Part shown: piece by piece, positions 27,721 through 35,917 of the stretch
How positions within the stretch are numbered: position 1 is the first letter of the stretch
Layout: each line of letters begins with the position of its first letter
Assembly: GCF_002220865.2 (NCBI RefSeq)
Contig: NZ_NHRJ02000003.1
Coordinates: 187,244-251,243 of the forward strand
Origin: Paenibacillus xerothermodurans
Lineage (GTDB): Bacteria; Bacillota; Bacilli; Paenibacillales; NBRC-103111
DNA: 64,000 nt
Reading direction: 5' to 3'
Notes under the pieces: generated by a model
What the model was told of the DNA's origin: nothing
Seen by the model: only the letters and a program-made list of their open reading frames with translations
Database searches by the model: none
Position numbers and translations under genes: made by a program

Positions 27721-27927
27721 CTAGTTCAACCTCTCGTGCCGCTTATATTCACAGCATGAGAGGCACGCGGCTGCGTTTACCAGAATGGGGTGCGCGGATC
27801 CGGAATACTTGGTGCAATAAATTGGAGCTTTAGATTTCGGATCAACGGCGACCATAGTGCAAAAATAACAACCTGACAGCTGTTCGATCAGCTGTTCATC
27901 CGTAGTGGAGTGAAGGACTTGATTCAC
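27721..27927 (-). CDS. Small Cys-rich protein, possibly metal-binding
   Basis: A 68-residue protein with GTG start and AGGGGG at 9 bases. Seven Cys residues occur, including CYFC and CLSCCEYKRH, a pattern suited to zinc binding. The N-terminus (HSTTDEQLIEQLSG) is helical. Not recognised as a named family; the Cys pairs suggest a small zinc ribbon or an anti-sigma-like fold, but neither is shown. Confidence 0.55.
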   Translation of the reverse strand: MNQVLHSTTDEQLIEQLSGCYFCTMVAVDPKSKAPIYCTKYSGSAHPILVNAAACLSCCEYKRHERLN

Positions 27928-28251
27928 TCGTCAGAACCCCCTGCCATAATCAAAAATGCAAACACTCTGATCTATCTTAACATAAGTTTTTGTAACCGTT
28001 TACTAGTTTTTTGTTAGAACGGTTATAAAAATTTTTGTGCATGCCCCACCGTTTGCCTGTAGGCGGACGGTGGTGACCGGACAGCGCCCGCTGGCAAAGG
28101 GCAGTGCGGCAGCGACGTCCGATCGGTGGTGAACTGGCAGCGGCGGCACCGCTGGCCAGGCCGGTACGGCAGCTTCGGCGAACAAGCTGGCTAACACAGC
28201 TGCCGGGAACGTGCTGCCAAAACAGGTTAGCACAAGATGCTGTTTTTGTTA
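27928..28251. other. GC-rich gap without recognised gene
   Basis: An inverted repeat (TAACCGTT at about 27992 and AACGGTTA at about 28018) is followed by GC-rich, weakly repetitive sequence to about 28215. Minus-strand ORFs cross it but lack ribosome sites and family features. Confidence 0.5.
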
Positions 28252-28279
28252 TTGACATTTTTTACAATGGTGATAACAT
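28252..28279 (+). promoter_or_regulatory. Promoter of the TPP-riboswitch operon
   Basis: TTGACA at 28252-28257 and TAACAT at 28274-28279 with a 16-base spacer; the riboswitch follows at once. Confidence 0.6.
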
Positions 28280-28285
28280 GAGGTG

Positions 28286-28379
28286 TGTCACTAGGGGAGC
28301 CCGTGCGGGCTGAGATTGGATCGATAGATCCTAGACCCTCTGAACCTGATCTGGATTGTGCCAGCGTAGGGAAGTGGAG
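28286..28379 (+). ncRNA. TPP riboswitch (THI element)
   Basis: The aptamer shows the conserved blocks AGGGGAGC, GGGCTGAGAT, GACCCTCTGAACCTGATC and TGCCAGCGTAGGGAAGT in the right order. The final GGAAGTGG (28370-28377) is the same eight bases as the 3' arm of the terminator downstream, so without TPP it can pair with the terminator's 5' arm and act as antiterminator. It precedes thiamine-precursor transport genes, as expected. Confidence 0.97.
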
Positions 28380-28412
28380 AGCGTTATACGCGTGTATTCA
28401 TTCACACATGCG

Positions 28413-28442
28413 AACCACTTCCATACAGGAAGTGGTTTTTTT
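28413..28442 (+). terminator. Riboswitch-controlled terminator
   Basis: AACCACTTCC-ATACA-GGAAGTGG followed by seven T residues; expression platform of the TPP riboswitch. Confidence 0.92.
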
Positions 28443-28512
28443 GCATGGTGTTACCACTTAGGCTTCGCAGATCGACAAATATGACGCAAGAAGAAAGGAG
28501 TTGAGGTGTAAC

Positions 28513-29100
28513 ATGAGCAAAGGCCTGAAGCTAACGGACATCCTGATCACCATCGTTATCGCCGTAGTGTTTGCGCTTATCTATCGATTGTGGGCGGATG
28601 TTTCCACGGTGGTGAGGCTCGCCGGCTTGCAGTTGGATGAGCTGGTGTATGGTGTATGGTTCATGGCTGCCACCGTTGCATTTTTGCTGATCCGGAAGCC
28701 CGGAGTTGCACTGTTGGCGGAAGTAGCGGCCGCGTCCGGCGAATTGGTGGCAGGCTCGCAGTATGGAGTGGAAGCGATCACTTACGGCATAGGGCAGGGT
28801 CTGGGAGCAGAGCTCGTATTTTTGTTGCTCCGCTACCGAAGCTTTTCGGCTGCCGCGGCATGCTTGGCGGGCTTGGCCTCGGCGGCAGCATCCTTAATGT
28901 TCGATTGGTATAAGGGCTCTCTGTTCGCCCTGCAGCCTTGGAACCTGAGCCTGCTGGTCGTGTTCCGGCTGATCGGCGGTATTTTCTTTACTGGTTTGTG
29001 TGCATGTTGGCTGGTTAAAGCGCTGGAGGCGACCGGTGTTACACAGCTGGTACGCCCCGCGAACCAGGCAGACTACGATGCGCTGGAGCGGCCGCAGTGA
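28513..29100 (+). CDS. ykoE: ECF transporter S component for thiamine precursor (YkoE)
   Basis: A 195-residue polytopic membrane protein, the substrate-binding unit of an energy-coupling-factor importer, thought to carry hydroxymethylpyrimidine or a related thiamine precursor. It has about six hydrophobic segments and the YkoE-like signatures LTDILITIVIAVVFALIYR, AAASGELVAGSQYG and the motif DWYKGSL. The ATG at 28513 lies behind GAAAGGAG and GAGGTG. It is first in the operon after the TPP riboswitch; its stop overlaps the next start. Confidence 0.88.
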   Translation: MSKGLKLTDILITIVIAVVFALIYRLWADVSTVVRLAGLQLDELVYGVWFMAATVAFLLIRKPGVALLAEVAAASGELVAGSQYGVEAITYGIGQGLGAELVFLLLRYRSFSAAAACLAGLASAAASLMFDWYKGSLFALQPWNLSLLVVFRLIGGIFFTGLCACWLVKALEATGVTQLVRPANQADYDALERPQ

Positions 29101-30644
29101 TGCGCACGGGTACGTCGGTCAGCGGTTTGCGGCTCAAATTTGCAGGCGCCCCTTCTCTTCAATTTCACGATCTGTCATTCGCGGTGGCGCCGGGGGAAAA
29201 GATATTGCTGCTCGGCCCCAGCGGCTGCGGTAAGTCGACATTGCTGCAGGTACTAACCGGTTTGATTCCCGGTGCGATCGACGTCCCGGTACGGTACGAT
29301 CACATCGATATCCCAACATCGTGGGGTTATGTATTTCAGGATCCGGACACACAGTTCTGCATGCCCTTTGTAGATGAGGAGATGGCTTTCGTGCTGGAAA
29401 ATCTCGGTGTGCCGCGTGAAGAAATGCCTGCGCGCATTCGGGAAGGTCTGACAAAGGCCGGACTTGCTCTGGACGACGCGCACATTCCGATTCAATCACT
29501 ATCGCAGGGCATGAAGCAGCGGCTCGCCATCGCTTCTGTTCTTGCGCTTCAGCCGGATGTGCTGTTCCTGGATGAGCCGACCGCTTTGCTCGATCCGGAA
29601 GGCACGCGTCAAGTATGGGACACCATGAAAAATGTTAGCGCAGACAAGACGGTATTGATTGTCGAGCATAAGATTGATAAGGTCATAGATTTTGTAGATC
29701 GCGTAGTGCTGTTTACATATGATGGCACGATATTGGCCGACGGCGATCCGAATCGGGTATTCGCGGATTATGCGGCGGCGCTGCGGGAATATGGGATCTG
29801 GTATCCGGGAGTGTGGGACGATTATGCGGCCGGTGCTCCACAGCTAACGGCACGAATATCCGGCCAGATCAGTTCATCTGGCGAGCATGAAAGTTCCGGG
29901 CAGGAGCTGTGTGTGCTGCAGCGGTTTGACGGTTATCCTTACCGGAGTCGTCAACCAAATCCTTACCGGAGTCGTCAACCAAAGATTCATATCGAAGACG
30001 CGCGTGTGGGCAGCGGGGAATGGATTGCGGTGGTCGGTGACAACGGTGCAGGCAAAAGCACACTGCTGCAAGCGATGATGCAGCTAATTCCAACCTCCGG
30101 TGATTACACTTTCCTGCAGCGGCGTGTCCGTGGTTTTAAGGATGTATCGGCAGGCGCAGCGTATGTGTTTCAAAACCCTGAAATGCAGTTCGTGACCAAT
30201 TCTGTATATGAAGAGGCCGCGTTCGGTTTCCGTCGGCACGGGCAGCCCGATGTCGAGCGGCTGACTCAGGCTCTGCTCTCGGACTTTGGTCTAGCTGACC
30301 TGAAGAATCAGCATCCGTACCAGCTGTCGTTGGGACAAAAGCGGCGGCTGAGCGTGGCTACGGCGATGGTGAGCCAGGAACGGCTGGTTCTGCTGGATGA
30401 GCCAACATTCGGCCAGGATGCGGCGAATACGTTTGCCATCCTGGAGAAGCTGGAGGCTCTGCGTCGAGAGGGCACAACCATCCTAATGGTGACGCATGAC
30501 ATGGAGATTGTGCGCTGGTTCGCTACCCGTGTGTGGCTCGTAGAGCGCGGTGAGCTTGCGATGGACGCGGACCCTGGGGCATACCTCCGCTCGGCTGGAC
30601 TCACGCGGCAACCGAAGCGTGAGTTTGTGCAGCCAGTGGTGTGA
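29100..30644 (+). CDS. ykoD: ECF transporter ATPase, two fused ABC domains (YkoD)
   Basis: A 514-residue protein with two ABC ATPase units that drive the ECF importer. Unit one: GPSGCGKST, LSQGMKQRLAIAS, FLDEPTALLD. Unit two: GDNGAGKST, LSLGQKRRLSVAT, LLDEPTFGQD. The linker contains a perfect 24-bp tandem duplication (29936-29983), which doubles the peptide NPYRSRQP just ahead of the second nucleotide-binding domain. ATG at 29100 overlaps the ykoE stop by one base; GTG at 29097 is the alternative. Confidence 0.93.
   Translation: MRTGTSVSGLRLKFAGAPSLQFHDLSFAVAPGEKILLLGPSGCGKSTLLQVLTGLIPGAIDVPVRYDHIDIPTSWGYVFQDPDTQFCMPFVDEEMAFVLENLGVPREEMPARIREGLTKAGLALDDAHIPIQSLSQGMKQRLAIASVLALQPDVLFLDEPTALLDPEGTRQVWDTMKNVSADKTVLIVEHKIDKVIDFVDRVVLFTYDGTILADGDPNRVFADYAAALREYGIWYPGVWDDYAAGAPQLTARISGQISSSGEHESSGQELCVLQRFDGYPYRSRQPNPYRSRQPKIHIEDARVGSGEWIAVVGDNGAGKSTLLQAMMQLIPTSGDYTFLQRRVRGFKDVSAGAAYVFQNPEMQFVTNSVYEEAAFGFRRHGQPDVERLTQALLSDFGLADLKNQHPYQLSLGQKRRLSVATAMVSQERLVLLDEPTFGQDAANTFAILEKLEALRREGTTILMVTHDMEIVRWFATRVWLVERGELAMDADPGAYLRSAGLTRQPKREFVQPVV
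29936..29983. repeat. 24-bp tandem duplication inside ykoD
   Basis: Two identical 24-base units beginning TCCTTACCGGAGTCG lie head to tail and keep the frame. Confidence 0.95.
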
Positions 30645-30666
30645 ACCACGTGGGGCGTGAGCACAG

Positions 30667-30930
30667 CAGCTTAGCTGCCGGCCTGGCGAGAGAGGTACCG
30701 CCGACTTGGTCACTGTGCACGCCGAAGCGAGACGGCCTGGCGAGAGTGGTACCGCGGAGTACCCGCTGTAAGCAGCTTAGCCGCCGGACGAGAGCGGTGC
30801 GGCCAACTTGGTCGCTGCGCACAGCGAAGCGGGACGGCCAAAGAAGAGTGGCACCGCGGAGTGCCCGCTGTAAGCAGCTTAGCCGCCGGCTGGCGAAAGT
30901 GGTGCCGCCGACTAGGCGCTGTGCGCAGAC
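30667..30930. repeat. Tandem repeat, about 104 bp, 2.5 copies
   Basis: CAGCTTAG starts units at 30667, 30773 and 30875 (periods 106 and 102). Each unit continues through GCCGCCGG, a CCGACTTGG-like block, GAAGCGAGACGGCC, ACCGCGGAGT and CCCGCTGTAAG; the last unit is cut short. It fills the unusual 312-base gap between ykoD and ykoC. No coding feature was accepted here. Confidence 0.85.
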
Positions 30931-30956
30931 TCTATCACGAAACGGGGTGATCCACT

Positions 30957-31754
30957 ATGTTCGCTTATCAAGAAACGTGGCTGCATCGCGTCAACCCAAG
31001 TCTCAAGCTGATCGTTTCGCTCGGAATGTTTTTTGTTGTGCTCCTCATAGGTAACATTAACGTGCTCGTAAACCTGACCGCGGCTCAGATTTTGCTGCTG
31101 ATTTTGTTTTCCGGGCAGCCTCTGTCCCGTTTGCTGCTGTTTCTTTTGCCTTTCGGCCTGTTGTTCGTGTCATCCTCGATGTCGATGATCCTGTTTGGCA
31201 AAGGGGACAACGTCTGGCTGCAGTGGGGGCTGATACGCGTATCCGAGGAAAGCTTCTACCGGGGGCTCCATGTGGGCTTTAAGACCGCTAATATGTCAGT
31301 GATGGGGTTAACGTTTGCGCTTACCACGCGTCCTGTCGACTTGTTTTACTCGTTGATGCAGCAGTGCAAGCTGCCGGCTAAATATGCGTACAGCTTCATG
31401 GCGGCGCTGCGGCTGATGCCGATTATGGCGGATGAGTTGCGCACGCTCAGAATGGCTCTGAAGGTGCGGGGTGTGAAGCGCAGGGCGGGTATCGGAGGCG
31501 CTTATGAGACGCTGAGGCTCTACGCAATACCGCTGCTCGCACAAAGCATCCGCCGAGCCCAGCGGATCGCGGTAGCGATGGAGGCGAAGCGCTTTTCCTC
31601 GGAGGTGCGGCGCACCTATTATTATCAAATAAGCTTTTCGATGCGCGATGTTTGTCTGCTGATCTACCTTGTGATTTCCCTTGCCACTGCGTTATATCTT
31701 GGTCAGCAGATGCCTTATTTTCATATCGGGGACGTCCACTATCAAGCTATTTAA
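30957..31754 (+). CDS. ykoC: ECF transporter transmembrane component (YkoC/EcfT)
   Basis: A 265-residue EcfT-type protein that couples the ATPases to the S component. It opens MFAYQETWLHRVNPSLKLIV, has about five membrane segments and the coupling-helix motifs with ALKVRGVKRRAG and the second motif RRAQRIAVAMEAKRF (ARG-like signatures read VRG and MEA). The weak site GGGGTGATCC precedes ATG. It is separated from ykoD by a tandem repeat, but orientation and function place it in the same operon. Confidence 0.9.
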   Translation: MFAYQETWLHRVNPSLKLIVSLGMFFVVLLIGNINVLVNLTAAQILLLILFSGQPLSRLLLFLLPFGLLFVSSSMSMILFGKGDNVWLQWGLIRVSEESFYRGLHVGFKTANMSVMGLTFALTTRPVDLFYSLMQQCKLPAKYAYSFMAALRLMPIMADELRTLRMALKVRGVKRRAGIGGAYETLRLYAIPLLAQSIRRAQRIAVAMEAKRFSSEVRRTYYYQISFSMRDVCLLIYLVISLATALYLGQQMPYFHIGDVHYQAI

Positions 31755-31768
31755 GGGGAGACGATAAA

Positions 31769-32437
31769 ATGAAATTCTCAGAAGAACTGCGTCAAGCGGT
31801 TGACGCGAGCTGGAATGCGAGCTTCGAGCATCCGTTCATAAGAGGGATCGCGGACGGTACCCTTCCACTCGCTAAGTTCCGCCATTACTTACTGAACGAT
31901 TCATATTACCTGTCTCAGTTTGCGCGGGTTCAGGCACTTGGCGCAGCCAAGGCAACCCATCTGTTCGACACCAACAGGATGGTGGTGCATGCACAGGGAA
32001 CTTACAGTGCAGAATTGGCGCTGCATGAGCAGTTCGCCAAGCAGTTGGGTATCACTGACGAAGAGCGTGCTGCATTCCAGCCTGCTCCAACAGCGTACGC
32101 TTACACGTGCCATATGTTGAGTGCCGCCTATAACGGGCATTTGGGGGATATCGTCGCGGCAATCCTGCCGTGCTACTGGCTGTACTTTGAAATTGGCGAG
32201 CGGCTGCAGGGGCTAACGCCGGAGGAGCCGATCTACCGGGAATGGATTAACGCCTACGGCGGTGAATGGTTTCGTGAGCTGGTTCAGGAGCAGATTGACC
32301 GGCTGGACACCATAGCCGAGCAGGTCACCTCATCTGACCGAGAACGCATGCAGCGGCATTTTGTCATCAGCAGTCATTATGAGCATGAATTTTGGGAGAT
32401 GGCTGACACTCTGGAAAGCTGGCCAACGTACGGTTAA
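31769..32437 (+). CDS. tenA: Thiaminase II / aminopyrimidine aminohydrolase
   Basis: TenA salvages thiamine by hydrolysing aminopyrimidine breakdown products to hydroxymethylpyrimidine. The 222-residue protein has FRHYLLNDSYYLSQFARVQALG, the catalytic Cys in AAILPCYWLYFEIG and the Glu region HYEHEFWEMADT. ATG at 31769 lies behind AAGGGGAG. With the YkoEDC importer this forms a pyrimidine-salvage operon under TPP control. Confidence 0.93.
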   Translation: MKFSEELRQAVDASWNASFEHPFIRGIADGTLPLAKFRHYLLNDSYYLSQFARVQALGAAKATHLFDTNRMVVHAQGTYSAELALHEQFAKQLGITDEERAAFQPAPTAYAYTCHMLSAAYNGHLGDIVAAILPCYWLYFEIGERLQGLTPEEPIYREWINAYGGEWFRELVQEQIDRLDTIAEQVTSSDRERMQRHFVISSHYEHEFWEMADTLESWPTYG

Positions 32438-32445
32438 GAGGAAGC

Positions 32446-32481
32446 GCCGCGCGGATCTCAGGATCTGAGCGGCTTTTTTCA
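32446..32481 (+). terminator. Terminator after tenA
   Basis: GCCGC and GATC arms pair across TCAG and a run of six T follows. Confidence 0.75.
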
Positions 32482-32569
32482 TTGAGATGAAAGGCAACAA
32501 AAGCTGCATGCGCAGTCTATGCAGATAGAAGTCACAGAAAAATGGGTGGCGTGAACTGAACGCAATTAC

Positions 32570-32575
32570 TATAAT
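32570..32575 (+). promoter_or_regulatory. Likely -10 box of the DUF485/symporter operon
   Basis: TATAAT lies 40 bases ahead of the cre box at 32615; no good -35 sequence is seen. Confidence 0.4.
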
Positions 32576-32614
32576 GTAGGTACGGTATTGCTGGGGATAA
32601 GATCACGCTAAAAA

Positions 32615-32628
32615 TGGAAGCGCTAACA
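32615..32628 (+). promoter_or_regulatory. cre box ahead of the DUF485/symporter operon
   Basis: TGGAAGCGCTAACA matches the cre consensus at 13 of 14 positions, downstream of a probable -10 box at 32570. This placement fits CcpA control of an acetate-type permease. Confidence 0.72.
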
Positions 32629-32689
32629 TGTCCGCGGCACCCAGTTGAGACAGTCCAGCGTGTTCACAATTTAAGGTTAGGAGGATGGT

Positions 32690-33004
32690 ATGATGCAACA
32701 AACACAACCTGCTAAAGAACCTAATTACGCCCGCATTGCCGAATCGCCGAAGTTTAAAACACTGATGGCGAGGAAAAAAAGCTTCCTGCTGCCCATGTCG
32801 CTGTTTTTCTTTGCGTATTACTTCACTCTCCCTTTGCTGACCTCCTATTCAACGGCGCTGAACCAGCCGGCGCTAGGCCCTGTGTCTTGGGCGTGGTTGT
32901 TCGCTTTTTCCCAATTTATTATGACATGGGCGTTGTGCATTCTCTACTCCCGCAAAGCCAGGTACTATGATGCGTTGGTCGAAGAAATCAAAAGGGAACT
33001 GTGA
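32690..33004 (+). CDS. DUF485 membrane protein
   Basis: A 104-residue protein with two membrane segments (FLLPMSLFFFAYYFTLPLL and WAWLFAFSQFIMTWALCILY) and the DUF485 start RIAESPKFKTLMARKKSFLLP. DUF485 genes usually precede solute:sodium symporters of the acetate-permease group, as here, with 15 bases between the genes. GGAGG precedes the ATG. It is thought to be an accessory unit of the symporter. Confidence 0.88.
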   Translation: MMQQTQPAKEPNYARIAESPKFKTLMARKKSFLLPMSLFFFAYYFTLPLLTSYSTALNQPALGPVSWAWLFAFSQFIMTWALCILYSRKARYYDALVEEIKREL

Positions 33005-33019
33005 GGAGGTCGCGTAAAC

Positions 33020-34540
33020 ATGGCTTTCATTTTATTTCTCGCTATTGTAGGTCTAACCTTGATCGTCACGTATTATGCGGCAAAAAAAACCAACACAACC
33101 AGTGAATTTTATACGGCGGGCGGGGGGCTGACCGGATGGCAAAACGGCCTCGCCATTGCAGGAGACTATATGTCTGCTGCGTCGTTTCTCGGAATCGCGG
33201 GGACGGTGGCGCTGGCGGGATTTGACGGTTTCTTTTATAGCATAGGCTTTCTCGTGGCATATTTGGTGGTGCTCTATCTTGTGGCCGAGCCGCTGCGAAA
33301 TTTGGGCAAATACACAATGGCCGATATGATCGCCGCACGGTTCGATGATAAAAAAGTACGCGGAGTAGCCGCACTGAACACGATCACCATCTCGATATTT
33401 TACATGATCGCCCAGCTGGTGGGCGCGGGATTGCTCATTAAACTGCTGCTTGGGCTTGATTACACTATCTCTGTGCTGACCGTGGGCGTACTTATGACCA
33501 TATACGTAGTATTCGGCGGAATGCGGGCTACTTCGTGGGTGCAGATAATAAAAGCGGTGCTGCTGATGGGAGGTACGTTTATCATTTCGGTGATCGTGTT
33601 CGCCAAGTTTAATTTCAATGTGGGCGACATGTTCATGCACATGAAGAGCGCGACGCCGTTAAAGGACAGTTTTCTTAATCCGGGAAACAAATACAAGGTT
33701 CCTCTCGATACGTTGTCGCTTAACCTTGCGCTTGTATTGGGCACAGCCGGCCTCCCGCACATCCTAACCCGGTTTTTCACCGTAAAGGATGCCCCGACGG
33801 CGCGCAGCTCCGTCGTGTATGCGACTTGGCTGATCGGCATTTTCTATGTGATGACGATATTCCTGGGCTTCGGCGCAGCGGCTTTTGTGGGCTACGACAA
33901 TATTGTGGCGGCCGACAAGGGCGGCAACATGGCGGCACCGCTGTTGGCGAGAGCAGTTGGCGGCGATTTTTTCTTCGCATTTATTTCCGCCGTCGCCTTT
34001 GCCACCATATTGGCGGTTGTGGCTGGCTTGGTGCTGTCCGCGGCTTCCGCATTTGCCCATGATTTCTATACGCACATTGTCCGCCGCGGCCAAGCCGACG
34101 AGCGGGAACAGATGGCTGTTGCGCGTTGGGCGTCCGTGGGAGTCGCGGTAGTCTCCATCCTGCTCTCGCTGTTTGCCCAAACCTTGAATGTAGCGTTTTT
34201 GGTATCGGTGGCGTTCGCGATTGCGGCAAGCGCGAACCTGCCGGTCATGCTGTTCACGATATTTTGGAAGAGATTCAATACAACCGGAGCGGTGGCAGGA
34301 ATGCTCACCGGGCTGCTCAGCGCGCTAATTCTCGTCGCGTTGAGCCCGAGCGTGTGGGCGCCTCAGCCAGGCGCGGCGATTTTTGTGGGCGAGGCGTTAT
34401 TCCCTTACGCGAATCCCGGCATTATCTCCATTCCGCTCGGCTTCCTCGGTGCCATCGCAGGGACGCTGCTTTCCCGACCGTCCAATGAGGCGAAGTTCCA
34501 GGAGATCCTGGTAAAGGCCAACACCGGCATTGGCAGATGA
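33020..34540 (+). CDS. Solute:sodium symporter, acetate/monocarboxylate (ActP/YwcA) type
   Basis: A 506-residue, about 13-segment membrane transporter of the SSS family. It has FYTAGGGLTGWQNGLAIAGD, YMSAASFLGIAG, GTAGLPHILTRFFTV and the VLSAASAFAHDFY region, all typical for the acetate-permease subgroup. The preceding DUF485 gene and the cre box agree with uptake of acetate or a similar short carboxylate when sugar is absent. GTGAGGAGG precedes the ATG. Confidence 0.92.
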   Translation: MAFILFLAIVGLTLIVTYYAAKKTNTTSEFYTAGGGLTGWQNGLAIAGDYMSAASFLGIAGTVALAGFDGFFYSIGFLVAYLVVLYLVAEPLRNLGKYTMADMIAARFDDKKVRGVAALNTITISIFYMIAQLVGAGLLIKLLLGLDYTISVLTVGVLMTIYVVFGGMRATSWVQIIKAVLLMGGTFIISVIVFAKFNFNVGDMFMHMKSATPLKDSFLNPGNKYKVPLDTLSLNLALVLGTAGLPHILTRFFTVKDAPTARSSVVYATWLIGIFYVMTIFLGFGAAAFVGYDNIVAADKGGNMAAPLLARAVGGDFFFAFISAVAFATILAVVAGLVLSAASAFAHDFYTHIVRRGQADEREQMAVARWASVGVAVVSILLSLFAQTLNVAFLVSVAFAIAASANLPVMLFTIFWKRFNTTGAVAGMLTGLLSALILVALSPSVWAPQPGAAIFVGEALFPYANPGIISIPLGFLGAIAGTLLSRPSNEAKFQEILVKANTGIGR

Positions 34541-34773
34541 GCGCAAGCAAGCACGATGGCGGTCACACGCCGATAGCGCCGGCGGTTGTGAATATGTCCA
34601 GCTTGCATTGCGAAGAAGTTGAAAGCTATCCGCAGCAATCCGGGATTCGCTATACAGTGTCCTGCAGCACAATTCTGAATCGCCATCCGCAGATGACATC
34701 AATTCAGGGTGTGCATGCCAGTCTGCATCCCAAAGAGGTGGCTGAAATACATCGGAAAATGCTGACAAGTAAT

Positions 34774-34828
34774 ATGGCATTCGCAGGACTGTCTCCATGG
34801 AACAGTCTCGCGAATGCCATTTTTTTAC
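34774..34828 (+). terminator. Strong terminator after the symporter gene
   Basis: AATGGCATTCGC ... GCGAATGCCATT with the inner pair GACTGT/ACAGTC, then seven T. It lies about 235 bases past the symporter stop, leaving a long 3' untranslated stretch (34541-34773) with no accepted gene. Confidence 0.93.
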
Positions 34829-34957
34829 GCCATCAGGGGTGCTGATAGGGGGTTAGCCGTCATTGCGGCTTGTGCGGCATACCACGATGCATACGCGGCA
34901 TGCGCTCGTCTTTCTGTACGCCGCTGCCAGAAGACGGCATCATGCCCGGATAGGAGG

Positions 34958-35710
34958 TCAATTTCTTCCCTCCCGGAGCCAACGCAGCCGGAAGCAGTTC
35001 ATGCCCACTTGGCCGAGATCATCCAACAGCCCATAGTTGGCCCAAGCGCCGACCACGGCACCGATGCCCGGTACAAGCTGCAGCATTTTGCGAAAATCGA
35101 TGGTGTCCCTGTATTCCTGCTGAAGCTGCTGCCAATTCACATGCTCAGCGTGGGACTCGGCAGGCGGGAGAGACGGTGCGGTCTGATGCCACTCAGCGAT
35201 GGTCCGGAATAAGGCATGTTTTTTCGCCTGGCTTGAAAATGCGAGCTGAAACACATGCAAATTAAACAGCCGCTCCCGGTAATCGCGGGTCGAGTGGCCA
35301 TACACATGTGCCAGCTCGAACAAAAACTTCATTTTGATGCCGATCAAAATCGGGAAATCCGCCAACCCCAACAAAATTCCGCCAGCCCCCGCACCGGCGC
35401 CCTCAGCCGCGGCGATCTTTTTATAAAGGGCCAACAGAGCCTCCGCCTTAACATCGCGATCAGCCAGCGTGAGACCGTGGATCGGATCACTTTTCGGCAT
35501 GTACTCGATACTGAACAGCGCGGTTTGGACAATGCCTTTGACCGCCGCTGTAATACTTTGATGTACTTTCTCCGGTATGACGTGATTGACCCGCTGGGAT
35601 ACCGCCTTGGACGTGCGTTCCAACCAGCCCGGGGGCTTTAACAGCTCCCTTTCCCACAGCTTCAGCGATTTTGCCGTTTGCTGCTCATATATATTCCAGT
35701 CATGCTCCAC
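34958..35710 (-). CDS. EcsC-family protein
   Basis: A 250-residue protein of the EcsC family, found in Gram-positive bacteria and linked to ABC-exporter function in Bacillus, though its action is unclear. Typical parts are AAAEGAGAGAGGILLGLADFP, then IKMKFLFELAHVYG and the late QLVPGIGAVVGAWANY. GTG at 35710 is taken as start because GGGAGGG stands about 10 bases ahead; the frame runs on to 35815 without a site. It is divergent from the ger operon. Confidence 0.8.
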   Translation of the reverse strand: MEHDWNIYEQQTAKSLKLWERELLKPPGWLERTSKAVSQRVNHVIPEKVHQSITAAVKGIVQTALFSIEYMPKSDPIHGLTLADRDVKAEALLALYKKIAAAEGAGAGAGGILLGLADFPILIGIKMKFLFELAHVYGHSTRDYRERLFNLHVFQLAFSSQAKKHALFRTIAEWHQTAPSLPPAESHAEHVNWQQLQQEYRDTIDFRKMLQLVPGIGAVVGAWANYGLLDDLGQVGMNCFRLRWLREGRN

Positions 35711-35917
35711 GTGGCAGCACCCTCCCTTACATGTCTTCGTGATGAAAGATGAAAACGCGTTCGTCGCGACAGCCGCTCCTAGCGCAGCCGGCATTGCCCT
35801 GCTCGCTGTTAGCACTCCCCATATTTAAATACGCCGCTGTTCGCATAAGGAAACAAAGAACGGTAAAGCCTAAATTATGCAAGTTGAATGGACCACAGTT
35901 AACGGCAGGTGAGAGCC

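Noticed and set aside
27977-28258. Minus-strand ORF over the GC-rich gap near the TPP promoter
   Set aside because: Overlaps the promoter of the riboswitch operon, no ribosome site, low-complexity Ala/Arg composition.
30641-31054. 137-codon ORF over the 104-bp repeat and the start of ykoC
   Set aside because: Frame conflicts with ykoC, and the repeat explains its openness.
34537-34845. 102-codon plus-strand ORF overlapping the symporter stop
   Set aside because: It runs through the strong terminator hairpin at 34774-34828 and has no ribosome site or family features.
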